From Rana temporaria (lineage: Eukaryota > Chordata > Amphibia > Anura > Ranidae): a stretch of 64,000 bases of DNA. The stretch's first letter is position 1. Each line of letters begins with the position of its first letter. Position numbers and translations under genes: made by a program. The stretch spans positions 225,850,486-225,914,485 of the forward strand of contig NC_053491.1 in the NCBI RefSeq assembly GCF_905171775.1. The letters run 5' to 3'. The notes beneath the pieces were generated by a model that ran no database searches, was not told where the DNA came from, and worked only from the letters and a program-made list of their open reading frames with translations. Below, one piece after another: positions 12,096 through 23,910 of this stretch.

Positions 12096-12257
12096 TTAAG
12101 CTTTATGTTGTCTTGAAGTGGGATTTGGGGGTTTTGCTTAAATGTTGATATATGTCCTCTTTATTTAAGTAATGTATGCATGTTATTGATAGTTCAATAG
12201 AAGTCATTGATCTGTTAGGGATCTGGAGTTGGGGGAATTTGGTCACATGAAAATTAA

Positions 12258-12611
12258 AAGGGTTGTAAAGGTTTGTTTTTTATTTTCTAAAAAGGTTCCT
12301 TTAAGCTAGTGCATTGTTGCTTCACTTACCTTTTCTTTCGATTTCCCTTTTAAGTGTTTTTTTTCTTTGTCTGAATTTCTCACTTCCTGTTTCTCCTCAG
12401 TAAACTTTCCCCCCGTCATCCGAGCTGTTCTGGCTGGGGGCTAGTCAGCCAGAACAGCTTACTGAGGAGGAACAGGAAGTGGGAAATTCAGACAAAGAAA
12501 ACAAGAAAAACATTTTTTATGAGGGAAATCGAAGGAAAGGGTAAGTGAACCAACAATGCACTAGCTTAAAGGAACCTATTTAGAAAATAAAAATTAACCT
12601 TTACAACATCT
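12258..12611. mobile_element. Foldback TTAA MITE, AAGGGTTGTAAAGG family
   Basis: This is an almost complete palindrome: AGCTAGTGCATTGTTG, CTTTTCTTTCGATTTCCC and ACTTCCTGTTTCTCCTCAG on the left are mirrored on the right. The centre is near CCGAGCTGTTCTGGCTG. TTAA flanks both ends (12254-12257 and 12612-12615). A truncated relative lies at 53898-54289. Confidence 0.92.
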
Positions 12612-13091
12612 TTAACATAGTAGGTAGTTCAAATTGTCTTAATCATACTTTGTATTTATAATATGCTCCTTTAACAATAATTTAGGCCTTGATTTTAATT
12701 TAATGATTTTATTTATGGCTTTTAAGTGCCATTCATTTTTAAGACATTTAAAAATATCTTTGTAGTAAATTAATGTACTTAATTCACAAACTTTTTTTCT
12801 GTAATCGAGTAAAAACAAATAGTTATTTAGCAACAAATTCAAAGTAGTAATACAAGAGCTTCAATGACAGTTACATTAGCAAAACCCTACTGTACATAAT
12901 TACTTTTGAATTGTAACCCTCAAAATATATAGTATAGTATTATTTTATCACCTATATATCTTCAAGAACATAGAACATAGAGGAGAGCAGGTTTGGGTTC
13001 AAATGTATTTGAAAATATATATTTTTTTTACTCTAAACTGCAAAACAACACAGGTTGGAAATTTGTAAAGCTAACCCCCTTATTTCTCTTA

Positions 13092-13487
13092 TACCGCGTA
13101 CACACGATCGGTTCGTCTGATGAAAACGGTCCGATAGACCATTTTCATCGGACGAACCGATCTTGTGTGGGCACCATCGTTTTTTTTCCCTTTGGTGAAT
13201 AAACTTAGAACCTGTTTTAAAATTATCTGATGGTTAAAAAAAAACGATAGAAAAAAACGATTGTCTGTGGGGAATTCCATCGGTTAAAAATCAACGCATG
13301 CTCGGAAGCATTGAACTTAATTTTTCTCAGCACGTCGTTGTGTTTTAAGTCACCGCGTTGGACACGATCGGATTTTTAACTGATGGTGTGTAGGCAAGAC
13401 TGATGAAAATCAGCTTCATCGGATATCTGATGAAAAAATCCATCGGTCCGTTTTCATCGGATGAACCAATTGTGTGTACAGGGCATA
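13092..13487. mobile_element. Foldback MITE with ACCGCGTACACACGATCGG end
   Basis: The left end ACCGCGTACACACGATCGG is mirrored by CCAATTGTGTGTACAGGGC. Internal motifs GATGAAAACGGTCCGA and TTTTCATCGGACGAACC alternate in both orientations. The flanks are TTA on the left and TAA on the right, and the boundaries are good to a few bases. Confidence 0.8.
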
Positions 13488-13702
13488 AGATATAAGCTAC
13501 ATACTTTATTAAAAACTCTGCAGAGACTATTTTCTTTGACTAATATCTGTAATTACAGAAAAAAGGACTTCAGTTTTGTAGAGTAGATAATCTATGTTAA
13601 CTTTACCTCAATTCAAATATCTTATGAAATTATGAAGACTGCCTTGATTTGTATACCGTTATTCTTTTTTTTTTTTTTTGCTTTTTCTTGATTTTAGCCT
13701 TA

Positions 13703-14194
13703 GGCCGGGTACTAACGAGCAAACATGTACGGTGAAACCGGTCCGTCGGACCGTTTTCACCGTACATGCCTGCCAGAGGGCTTCTGTACGATGGTTGTAC
13801 TAACCATCGTACAGAAGTCCGCGCGTAAACATTACGCGGGGCGTGTCCGCGTCGTCGCCGCGATGATGACGCGGCGATGACGCGGCGACGTGGGCGGGCC
13901 TGCCATTTAAAGGCTTCCACGCATGCGTCGAAGTCATTCGCCGCATGCGAGGGACGGCGGGCGCTCGGACATGTACGGTAGGTCTGTACTGACGACCGTA
14001 CATGTCCGAGCGGGCAGGATTCCAGCGGACGGTTTTAAAACACGTCCAGGAATATTTGTCTGCTGGGAAAAGGCCCGGCGGGCAAATGTTTGCTGGAATT
14101 CGGCCCGCTCGCGCCTACACACGACCGAACATGTATGCTGAAACTGGCCCGCGGACCAGTTTCAGCATACATGTTTGGTCGTGTGTACGGGGCC
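13703..14194. mobile_element. TTA-flanked MITE, GGCCGGGTACTAACGAGC/GTGTGTACGGGGCC
   Basis: TTA occurs on both sides (13700-13702 and 14195-14197). The ends are inverted but the left one has diverged. The GC-rich interior holds several long hairpins, for example CATGTACGGTGAAACCGG mirrored at 13750-13768 and ATGTATGCTGAAACTGG mirrored at 14158-14174. Open frames on both strands are by-products of the palindromes. It ends 200 bp before the Harbinger transposon. Confidence 0.88.
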
Positions 14195-14808
14195 TTAGTC
14201 TTATGATACAGAGCATATGTCAAAAATTGTCAAAAGCTTACAGCCCAATTGAAGTATGAAAATATTTTCTTTTCTTTTTATAGTCCTGCACCCCCATGCT
14301 GTGAGTTGTGTCTGATCTTTACTTTTAAAGGCCTTAAAATGCTCTGCACTTTAAGTGAAAATACTGCTTCCTACTATCCCCTCCAGGGCTCTGTGGCCCA
14401 GATTCTCAAAGAAGTTACGCCGGCGTATCTCGAGATGCGCGGCGTAAGTGTATATATACGCCGGCGTATCTATGCGCCGTACTCATAGAACCAGATACAC
14501 CTGAAAAGAGGCTTCTTCCGACCGGCGTAGCGTAGGCGCATATTTACGCTGGGCGCATCTTGCGCTCCCATTGATTTCCTATTCAAATATGCAAATGAGG
14601 GAGATACGCCGATTCCCGAACGTACGTCTGCCCGACGCAGGCTACGCGCGGTGAGCGTAAGCTGTACGTCCGGCCTAAACTTGCCCCTCATAAAGCAGGG
14701 GTAACTTTGCACCAGACGTGTGCAGGTCAGCTGGAGAGCAGCTTCAGCAGCACCGTTACGGACGAGCTGAGCAACCACACTTGCAGGACAACACATCTGT
14801 ATGCCAAC

Positions 14809-15900
14809 ATGCCAGGGGCATCCATGGTCATAGCTATACTAGTGTGTGCCCAGGCGCGTAGAAGGAGGAGGGCACGGGAGAGGATATACCGAACGCGCAT
14901 GGGGGATTCGGAGGTGTATCGCATCTTCAGATTCAACACTGATGCCATCCTGGAATTAGCCACAACCCTGCAGGATGACATCACCAGCCAGACACACCGC
15001 TCATATGCAGTGCAGCCACTAGTCAAGGTACTGGCAACACTGCATTTCCTCGCCACTGGATCTTTTCAGCGTACAAGTGGAGTTGTGGCTGGGATGTCAC
15101 AAACCAGCATGAGCAGATGTGTGCACCAGGTTGTCCCCGCAATCCTCAGACGCATGTCCCACCACATCATCAGACCCACCCAGGAGCACCTGCGGAATAA
15201 GGCTATGGCGGATTTTGTCAGAATTGCAGGATTCCCACGCACCGTGGGGGCCATTGATTGCACACATGTGGCACTTTGGCCCCCCCGTGACACAGAGCAC
15301 ATATACCGCAATCAGAAGCACTGGCATTCCATCAACGTACAGGTGATAGCCGATGCCCAAGGCCTCATATGGCACGTCCGTGCCAAACACCCAGGGTCCA
15401 GCCACGACAGCTACATATACCGTCAAAGCACCATCCCAACAGAATTTGAACAAAACGTGTACGGGAACAGCTGGCTGGTTGGTGAGTGACATGGGAGTCA
15501 GGCATGACTGTCCGACCCCATGATGCAGACATCACGAGGGGCACATGCACGGCTAACATCCTCCTGTCTTTTCCCTTCCAGGTGACTCTGCATATGCACT
15601 TGGGCCCCATCTCATTAATCCATTCCGGGATCCCCAAACCACAGGAGAGCAAAACTACAATGCTGCACACATACGTACCCGTGCAGTAGTGGAACACACA
15701 TTTGGCATCCTGAAGTCCAGTTTCCGATGCCTGGATAAGTCCGGGTGTTGTATTCCCCAAACTTCGTGTGCCAGATCATCGGTGCATGTTGCATTCTGCA
15801 CAACTTTTCCGAGAGAAAGGGCCTGGAGATTGATATACGTGATGACCTGACCCCCGAAACCAGACATTCCCCCCCTGCCCGAGGCTACCCCATCTGCTGA
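14809..15900 (+). pseudogene. Harbinger (HARBI1-like) transposase, one intron, one frameshift
   Basis: This encodes the DDE nuclease of the surrounding transposon (DDE_Tnp_4 family). Exon 1 ends at 15481 and the frame is open back to 14707; I chose the Met at 14809 (MPGASMVIA) because the preceding codons look like the element's leader. Motifs in exon 1 are an Arg-rich stretch (RRRRRARER), TGSFQ, a helix-turn-helix-like SQTSMSR segment, AIDCTHVAL (Asp) and PGSSHDSYIYR (Asp). The intron 15482-15581 has donor G/GTGAGT and acceptor CCCTTCCAG. Exon 2 continues in phase with GDSAYALGPHLINPF and VVEHTFGILKSSFRCLDKSG (catalytic Glu). A one-base indel near 15743-15745 then shifts frame. The family C-terminus (NFVCQIIGACCILHN) reads in another frame to a TGA at 15898-15900. 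The single lesion implies a fairly recent loss of function. Confidence 0.9.
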
Positions 15901-16192
15901 GGGAACAGCAGTCAGAAATTGTCTCATGGAACGTATCTTTGCATGTTAAACACACACATTCATCATGGCACAAGGAGAATGCACGCATGCACACCACTGT
16001 GGTCCCTAGCACACACCCCACATCCACATCACATTGGATTAGCCCAAGTCCAACATGCAGGACTTGGGAGCAGAAACGCCACGGCAAGGCTCCAATTATG
16101 TTGCTGACCATTCATACCACATTCACACGGGTCGTGGGGATAAATTCTCCCCAACGACCGAGGGTGACACCCCTTTGCTGGCAGGAGTGTCA

Positions 16193-16402
16193 CCCCCCCC
16201 CCCCCCCCCCCATTCACACACCAGTCACACTGTAATTGCACGCCTCACCGTGTGCATTATTGGAAAAAAAATAATAACACTCTTAACCAGAGCCAAAAAT
16301 AAATCATAATACTCTTAACCAGAGCCAAAAATAAATCATAATACTCTTAACCAGAGCCAAAAATAAATCATAATACTCTTAACCAGAGCCAAAAATAAAT
16401 CA
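16193..16402. repeat. C-tract plus 32-bp tandem repeat between the two Harbinger genes
   Basis: A run of about 18 C (16193-16210) is followed by about four copies of a 32-bp unit containing CTCTTAACCAGAGCC and AAAAATAAATCATAA (from about 16275). It sits between the 3' ends of the convergent genes. AATAAA on the plus strand is repeated in each unit, so the units could act as polyadenylation signals. Confidence 0.9.
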
Positions 16403-17714
16403 AACACAAAATAATTAGTTGCCCTGGCTGCTGTTACGGCCACGGCTCCGTAACTGCCTGGTTGACGGATCAGGTGGGGGGGGGCATCAGGTGAAGGAGC
16501 ATCCACCGGTCTCTCCATGGCTGAAGGCCTGCCCTCTAACGTCACGGCAATGCGGGTCAGGATGGTGTTGGTGTCTGACTGCACCTGTCGCGAACGTCTC
16601 CCCTCCACCTCAATGGCAGCTGTGTGGCTCTGGACGGCCTCAGACAGGGACCGCACCTCTGCCACGAGGGTAGCCGTTGTGGCCTGCAGCTCACCCAAGC
16701 AGGTGATGACAGCCACATCTTGCAGCCCATCATTTATGTGGCCCCTGGAGGCCAGGCTGTCGGCCATTCGCCTCATCTCCTGGACCATCTCACCCATATG
16801 GTGGGTCTGAGAGTCCTGGGCACTGGTCAGGTTCTCAGGCAGGAAGTCAGGAACCCCCTGGTCTTCCTGGTTGCCTTCCTGGGGCCAGGAGAGGCTTGAG
16901 GCCTGGCATAGGGGGAGGGACTTAAGGGAGTGGGTGGGTTGGGGATGGATCCAGAGGGGCTGGATGATCGGAGGCTTGACGTCCGGGATGGACCAGCCGA
17001 TAGGGAGGACTCCTCAAGATATAGGGACACCTCCTCACCCAGATGTTCTGCATCCTCCTCAATCACCTCTTCAGTGGAGGTCTGGCCACTCCCCTCCACC
17101 AATGCCTCTTGGCTTCCCAGGGGGTCAGGGGCATGATCTTCAGGGGATGATGGCGTGGGATGGGCAGAGGCACCAGATGGCCCAGCTCCCTCCTGGACAT
17201 CTGCGGATGACACAAAACATTCACATGTTGGTGGACCCACACACTTGTCACATATTCTCTTCCACCCCCTCACATGCTACACACCAGATAGGAGAAAAAA
17301 CACACTTACCTGTCCTCGAGGCGGCTCAACTGAGTCGTAGCCCTCAACTCCCTCCACTTGCTCCCTCTCAAGGCAGCGGGCAACCACCTGCTCATCAGGA
17401 GTCAGCCGAATACGAGAGGCTGGTCCACCACCAGTGCCCCTGACATGCCTTCTCATATTGGCCAGCTTCTCCTTGACCCTCCTGTACATATCGTTCATCT
17501 TTTTGGTGATGTCCTGGGGCCTCCTCACCTCATTGCCTACGGCATTCACCTGGTTGGTGATCCTCATCAGGATTTCATCCCTTCTGCCCTTGCTCGTCTC
17601 CTTGCTCCGTGCCCCATGGAGGCAAGCGTCATACCTCTCCATGGCCGCTAGTATGATGACCTTCTACTCTGGGGAGAAGTTCTTCTTTCTATTTCCAGAA
17701 CGCCGAGCCGACAT
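16336..17714 (-). pseudogene. Harbinger accessory protein with Myb/SANT-like DNA-binding domain, broken
   Basis: This is the second Harbinger protein, which in this superfamily binds element ends and helps bring the transposase to the nucleus and DNA. Seen: the start MSARRSGNRKKNFSPE (from 17714) is followed by an in-frame TAG (17664-17666). The same frame then continues with KVIILAAMERYDACLHG and a basic helix region to 17310, matching Myb_DNA-bind_5-type proteins. Exon 1 ends CAG/GTAAGTG. An acceptor at 17193/17192 restores phase to a Ser/Pro/Glu-rich acidic linker (GAGPSGASAHPTPSS). Near 16890-16910 the frame must shift (a 1-nt indel or a second intron) to reach a C-terminal region of heptad-like helices (MGEMVQEMRRMADSL), ending at the 32-bp tandem repeats. 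The gene converges with the transposase. Confidence 0.82.
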
Positions 17715-18211
17715 GTCAAGAGGAAGAGCGCAAAAGTACCTACACCTCAAGAAACCAAACGGGTGTACTTTTGCACTCGACGGGCGTATGTCTGGGCGTA
17801 TTTATGCCCTGGGCGTAAATGGTGGGTTAACTCAGGATTTACGCCGGGCGTAGCTGTGAGCTTGCGCAGAGGGGCGCGGGACATACGATCACATCACGGC
17901 GCATGCGCCGTTCTTTCAGCCCTTCATTTGCATGGGGTCAAGGTTCATTTAAATGGATCACGCCCACTTTCTTCCTACTTTGAATTACGCCAGCTTACGC
18001 CGACAAAATTATGTTACGCCGGCGCAAAATTGGACACATTTGCTTAGAGAATACGGAGCTTGCCTCTCTAAGTTACGTCGGCGTAACGCATATGAGATGC
18101 GCTACGCCGGCATAAACATGCGCCGATCTACGAGAATCTGGGCCTGTGTTGGCATAGCTAAATAATAGCAATGCATACAGACTTGTATTACGAAGGAAGA
18201 GAGGGAACATG

Positions 18212-18620
18212 GAAATTGCATTTGTCCGAAAATCCGAACGAATTAAGGTTGAATCTGTCATTGAAGGCTTATGGTGTCTGTCGATTGTTCAAAGAAGATT
18301 CGACGGAGCAGCAAAACTGTACGATGCTGCAATCATACTTTTTTGGTTGAATGTTCCGCCTACAAGCTATAGTAGAATTCTAATGTTGTATGACTAGTAA
18401 TAATTATATTTATTATTTATTACTACTAGTCAACCAACATTAGAATTTTTCTATAGCTTATTGGCCGAGCTTTTGACTGAAAATGTATGAATGCAGCGTC
18501 GTACAGTTTAGCTGCTCCGTCGAATCTTCTTAGAACTATCAACAGACACCATAAGCCTTCAATGACAGATTCGACCTTTGTATGTTTTTCGATGCTTTGT
18601 CGAATCTTCGTCGTTCATGT
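18212..18620. repeat. Long foldback element with TGACTAGTA centre
   Basis: The arms at about 18240-18395 and 18425-18590 are complementary (GTCATTGAAGGCTTATGGTG, AGATTCGACGGAGCAGC, AACATTAGAATT-like blocks). The centre, TGACTAGTAATAATTATATT with TACTACTAGTCA, is a hairpin. There are no recognised TIR or TSD and no coding frame. Confidence 0.82.
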
Positions 18621-18734
18621 TGAATTGTCAAGTTAGTTGTAGCTATTTTACTGCTCCTCCTATTTGGTTACAATCAGCCAATAACATTCATCATCATCAT
18701 TATTTTTATTTTACTTCCTCCACCCAATTCCAGC

Positions 18735-18850
18735 AGCGATCTTTTCTCTCTATGTCGAATCTTTTTTCTCTATAATGTTGAATCCTTTCTCTCTAAAATG
18801 TCAAATCTTTTCTCTCTATAATGTTGAATCTTTTCTCTCTATGTAGAAAA
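18735..18850. repeat. Degenerate ~23-bp tandem repeat (TGTCGAATCTTTTCTCTCTA type)
   Basis: Four to five units of a TGTYGAATCTTTTCTCTCTA-like motif occur directly after the foldback element. The same TCGAATCTT word also occurs in the foldback arms, so the two may belong to one element. Confidence 0.75.
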
Positions 18851-19814
18851 ATCTTGGACTAATAGAGTTAAGGTTAGGCACATTCGACCTACGAAAACGA
18901 AAATAAAGCATTTGTTTTTCGGTTTTCGTATTCTGTGCGTTAGTTTTCGCTTGTTACAACGATAACGAAAATACCTGAAATTTGGACCATGTCTACTGAT
19001 TACTGAGAGCACAGGTTCTTGAAACTGATGTACATTGGGCTTCACCATTATACTGTATTTAGACACACTGCACAACTGCTATAACAGGAAAGTAGAGGCA
19101 AAACTATGAAAATGAAGATGTGAACAGAATTTCTATCTGATTGCATTTCTTTTTCTGTGGCTTCAATTAGGCTGACCATATGTGGCTTGAATTTCCGCTG
19201 ATGCAGCTGAAGCAGACAAAATTGGAGCTGTAGGTGGCCTTGTTGGCACCACCTGGTTTGACAAAAGTCAACTGGAAAATTAAAGAAGAGGGGAGGTAAA
19301 TTGCTGGGTGAAGAGTGACTGTTCAGGTATTCAAGCAGCCGCATGTGCTGGGACAGCTTAAATGCAATAGCCATTAGTGCAGATTCCCCAATAAATGGTG
19401 TTTAACATAAATGGAGTAATAGAATGATTTTCTCCCATTTAGCCCATGGGCTAAACAAGAGAAATGTAGACATGTATGGCTAGCTTAAGGCTTCCACTCC
19501 TCCTCCTCTCTATTAATACTCGGTCTGCTGCATTTTCAAGTTAATGTCAACATAGAAAGGAGTAGCAAGGAGTATGAAGGGGGAGGGGGAGATTCACACG
19601 TATGAGATGGTTGCCCAAATCAGCGACAAAATGTGGGCTGTCATTTCACGTCTATGGGTGCCTCAAAAAAAATTCTAAAGGATTTTGGCTAAATAATAAT
19701 ACATTTGCTGTTCTCCAATCATTTTAGAGAACAGATACATCCAAGCTACTTGTCAGTTATAAACCCATCATAGATTTTATGCAGAATACCAATAACACAG
19801 ATAACACAGGAGAA
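18851..19814. other. No gene seen
   Basis: AT-rich sequence. The 108-codon minus frame at 19048-19374 shows no domain I recognise and no convincing splice context. ACGAAAACGAAAATA and TTCGGTTTTCGTATT near 18895 form a loose inverted pair. Confidence 0.5.
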
Positions 19815-20707
19815 GTGGAGGAGAATTCTAGAGATGGGACCGAAGGTTTCGGTTTCACCCCCGCAGAAAGTCTCCCACCTGATGTTGATAAATAGAGCTT
19901 ATTATACACCCAAGCGTCGGTTCAAGTAGGTAAGAAGATTAGACGATAAATGTCCTAGGTGCCAAGGGCCTGGAGACCTAATACACATAGTGTGGCGTTG
20001 TCCGAAGTTGTTTCGGTATTGGGAGGGAGTGCTTAATATCTTGAGTGACACATTTGGAACACCTCTGGAGATGGAGGCCACACTGTGTGTATTGGGGTAC
20101 AGGAAAGAACGGGGGGAAAAGAAGAGCACTACAATAGTAATATTGAGATGTCTTTTTCAAGCCAGAAAATTAATAGCCACGAGATGGCAGGCGACAACCC
20201 CTCCGGCAGTTAGAGAATGGATTAGAATAGGAAATGAGACAATTTGCAAAGAAAGAGCAGTCTACATAAAAAGAGGTAACCTTAAGGACTTTGAGGAGAT
20301 GTGGAAGCCATGGTTGGAGAATAAGGGTGTCCCCCCTCAGAGGGTAAGAACTATAGTAGGGGCGGAGAATAACCAGGATATAATATCTGATTGAAAAGGC
20401 ATATGCTTGATAATTCAGTAGAATTATGGTTACTGTAGCTTCGAGATCTAGCTGGGGGAGGGGAGACAACCGGGTGAGAGAACCGCTATATGAAACCAAC
20501 GGTAAAGAGATTAATGGAGAAGTATTAGCTGGGGAGGAATAAAGAGAGGGGAGGAATGAGAAATAGTATAATTATAATCTCGAAATTGGGTAAAATAATA
20601 TATAGACTTCCTGGCCCGGTTGTTTCTTCTACTCCAGTAAATTTTATGTCTTTCTCTTCTTTGTAAATCTATTAAGATTATGATGAACATAATAAAAACA
20701 TTTTTTT
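19815..20707 (+). mobile_element. 5'-truncated L1-like LINE, 3' end
   Basis: This contains the C-terminal end of a LINE ORF2-like frame, a short 3' UTR and a terminal AATAAAAACATTTTTT-like tail (AATAAA near 20690). The 5' junction is only approximate. The copy is typical of truncated reverse-transcribed insertions. No clear target duplication was found. Confidence 0.75.
19882..20394 (+). pseudogene. LINE ORF2 C-terminal fragment with CCHC motif
   Basis: The frame reads MLINRAYYTPKRRFK, an in-frame TAG (19927-19929), then a CPRCQGPGDLIHIVWRC motif (Cys codons at 19951, 19960 and 19999, His at 19984). This is the CCHC knuckle at the end of L1-clade reverse transcriptases. It goes on through LFRYWEGVLNIL and a helical tail with ARKLIATRW to the stop at 20392-20394. 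Only about the last 165 residues of a roughly 1200-residue protein are present. No reverse transcriptase or endonuclease domain remains. Confidence 0.83.
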
Positions 20708-21240
20708 ACCTGTCTCCAATAAATGTGCCGCATCCTTATAGTGAAAGTATCATGTGAGAGTTCTTTACTAAATATGTAGAATTATATATTAACCACTTAA
20801 GCTCCGGACCAATACGCTGTCTAAAGACCAGAGGTGTTTTTACAATTTGGCAATGCGCTGCTTTAACTGGTAATTGCGCGGTCATGCAATGTTGTACCGA
20901 AACGAAACTTGCGTCCTTTTCTTCCCACAAATAGAGCTTTATTTTGATGGTATTTGATCGCCTCTGCGATTTTTATTTTTTGCGATATAAACGCAAAAAG
21001 ACCGTAAATTTTGAAAAAAAATGATTTTTCTTATAACAAAAAGTAAAAAAAATCGAATAAACTAAATTTTAGTCAAACATTTAGGCCAAAATGTATTCAG
21101 CCACATGTCTTTAGTAAAAAAAATCGCAATAAGCGTATATTTATTGGTTTTCGCAAAAGTTATAGCGTCTACAAACTAGGGTACATTTTCTGGAATTTAC
21201 ACAGCTTTTATTTTATGACTGCCTATCTCATTTCTTGAGG

Positions 21241-23875
21241 TGCTAAAATGGCAGGGCAGTACAAAACCCCCCCAAATGACCCCATTTTGGAAAGTAGACA
21301 CCCCAAGGAAACTGCTGAGAGGCATGTTGAGTCCATTGAATATTTAATTTTTTTGTCCCAAGTGATTGAATAATGACGAAAAAAAAAAAAAAAAAATGTT
21401 TACAAAAAGTTGTCACTAAATGATATATTTCTCACACATGCCATGGTTATATGTGGAATTGCACCCCAAAATACATTCTGCTGCTTCTCCTGAGTACGGG
21501 GATACCACATGTGTGGGACTTTTTGGGAGCCTAGCCGCATACGGGGCCCCAAAACCCAAGCACCGCCTTCAGCATTTCTAAGGGCACAAATTTTTGATTT
21601 CACTCCTCACTACCTATCAAGGTTTCGAAGGCCATAAAATGCCAAAATAGCAAAAAAAAAAACAAATGACCCCATTTTGGAAAGTAGACACCCTAAGCTA
21701 TTTGCTGAGAGGCATGTCGAGTCCATGGAATATTTTATATTTTGACACAAGTTGCGGGAATATGACAAACTGATTTTTTTTTGCACAAAGTTGTCACTAA
21801 ATGATATATTTCTCACATATGCCATGGGCATATGTGGAATTGCACCCCAAAATACATTCTGCTGCTTCTCCTGAGTATGGGGATACCACATGTGTGGGAC
21901 TTTTTGGGAGCCTAGCCGCGTACGGGACCCCGAAAACCAATCACCGCCTTCAGGATTTCTAAGGGCATAAATTTTTGATTTCACTCCTCACTACCTATCA
22001 CAGTTTCGAAGGCAATAAAATGCCAAAACAGCACAAAACCCCCCCAAATGACCCCATTTTGGAAAGTAGACACCCCAAGCTATTTGCTGAGAGGCATGTT
22101 GAGTCCATGGAATATTTAATTTTTTTGCCCCAAGTCACTGAATAATGACCAAAAAAAAAAAAATACAAAACGTTGTCACTAAATGATATATTTCTCACAC
22201 ATGCCACGGTTATATGTGGAATTGCACCCCAAAATACATTCTGCTGCTTCTCCTGAGTACGGGGATACCACATGTGTGGGACTTTTTGGGAGCCTAGCCG
22301 CGTACGGGACCCCGAAAACCAATCACCGCCTTCAGGATTTCTAAGGGCATAAATTTTTGATTTCACTCCTCACTACCTATCACAGTTTCGAAGGCAATAA
22401 AATGCCAAAACAGCACAAAACCCCCCCAAATGACCCCATTTTGGAAAGTAGACACCCCAAGCTATTTGCTGAGAGGCATGTTGAGTCCATGGAATATTTA
22501 ATTTTTTTGCCCCAAGTCACTGAATAATGACCAAAAAAAAAAAAATACAAAACGTTGTCACTAAATGATATATTTCTCACACATGCCACGGTTATATGTG
22601 GAATTGCACCCCAAAATACATTCTGCTGCTTCTCCTGAGTACGGGGATACCACATGTGTGGGACTTTTTGGGAGCCTAGCCGCGTACGGGGCCCCGAAAT
22701 CCAAGCACTGCCTTCAAGATTTGTGTGAGTGAAATCAAAAATTTATGTCCTTAGAAATCTTGAAGGCGGTGCTTGGTTTTCGGGGTCTCATACGCGGCTA
22801 GGCTCCCAAAAAGTCCCACACATGTGGTATCCCCGTACTCAGGAGAAGTAGCAGAATGTATTTTGGGGTGCAATTCCACATATAACCATGGCATGTGTGA
22901 GAAATATATCATTTAGTGACAATGTTTTGTACATTTTTTTATTTTAATTTTTTTTGGTCATGATTCAATCACTTGGGGCAAAAAAATTAAATATTCCATG
23001 GACTCAACATGCCTCTCAGCAAATAGCTTGGGGTGTCTACTTTCCAAAATGGGGTCATTTGGGGGTTTTTTGTGCTATTTTGGCATTTTATGGCCTTCGA
23101 AACTGTGATAGGTAGTGAGGAGTGAAATCAAAAATTTGCGCCCTTAGAAATGCTGAAGGCGGTGCTTGGTTTTCGGGGTCCCGTACGCGGCTAGGCTCCC
23201 AAAAAGTCCCAAACATGTGGTATCCCCGTACTCAGGAGAAGCAGCAGAATGTATTTTAGGGTGCAACTCCACATATAACCATGGCATGTGTGAGCAATAT
23301 ATCATTTAGTGACACATTTTTCTTTTTTTTTTTTTTTTTCTCATTATTCAATCACTTTGGACAAAAAAAAAAAAAAATCAATGGACTCAACATGCCTCTC
23401 AGCAGTTTCCTTGGGGTGTCTTCTTTCCAAAATGGGGTCATTTGGGTTTTTTTTGTGCTATTTTGGCATTTTATGGCCTTCGAAACTGTGATAGGTAGTG
23501 AGGAGTGAAATCAAAAATTTACACCCTTAGAAAGCCTGAAGGCGGTGATTGGTTTTTGGGGTCCCGTACGCGGCTAGGCTCCCAAAAAGTCTCACACATG
23601 TGGTATCCCCGTACTCAGGAGAAGCAGCAGAATGCATTTTGGGGTGTAATTCCACATATGCCCATGGCATGTTTGAGCAATATATCATTTAGTGACAACT
23701 TTGCGCAAAAAAAAATATATATATATATATATATTTATATTTCCCGCAACTTGGGTCAAAATCTAAAATATTCCATGGACTTAAGATGCCTCTCAGCAAA
23801 TAGCTTGGGGTGTCTACTTTCCAAAATGGGGTCATTTGGGGGGGTTTTCAATTGTCCTGGCATTTTATGCACAAC
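21241..23875. repeat. Inverted array of ~380-382 bp tandem units (large palindrome)
   Basis: Between about 21241 and 22720 four units run head to tail in one orientation. The junctions at 21621, 22001 and 22383 give periods of 380 and 382 bp, and the two units around 22001-22700 are nearly identical. From about 22757 to 23875 three further units run in the opposite orientation, so the two blocks form a huge inverted repeat with a short spacer at 22722-22756. Each unit contains CCCATTTTGGAAAGTAGAC, a poly(A/T)-rich segment, CATATGTGGAATTGCACCCC and CTTCTCCTGAGTACGGGGAT. The open frames that recur in each unit follow the repeat and are not genes. Confidence 0.93.
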
Positions 23876-23910
23876 AATTAGAAGCTTATGTCACACATCA
23901 CCCACTCTTC

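Larger units (their letters stand above)
14395..18144. mobile_element. PIF/Harbinger DNA transposon, two-gene autonomous type (3750 bp)
   Basis: The left end GGCCCAGATTCTC is exactly inverted at the right end as GAGAATCTGGGCC. The 3-bp direct repeat TGT flanks both ends (14392-14394 and 18145-18147), as expected for Harbinger. The subterminal regions share the ACGCCGGCGTA motif on both sides. Inside, a transposase gene on the plus strand and a Myb/SANT-like gene on the minus strand converge on a C-tract and a 32-bp tandem repeat. This two-protein arrangement is the established Harbinger design. Both genes carry at least one lesion, so this copy is probably not autonomous now. Confidence 0.93.

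Noticed and set aside
13630..14259. Several frames of 60-96 codons on both strands.
   Set aside because: They are produced by palindromic GC-rich sequence inside a TTA-flanked MITE and mirror each other.
16271..16402. Regular 32-bp repeats, superficially like a CRISPR array.
   Set aside because: The units are directly tandem without spacers and sit inside a eukaryotic Harbinger transposon.
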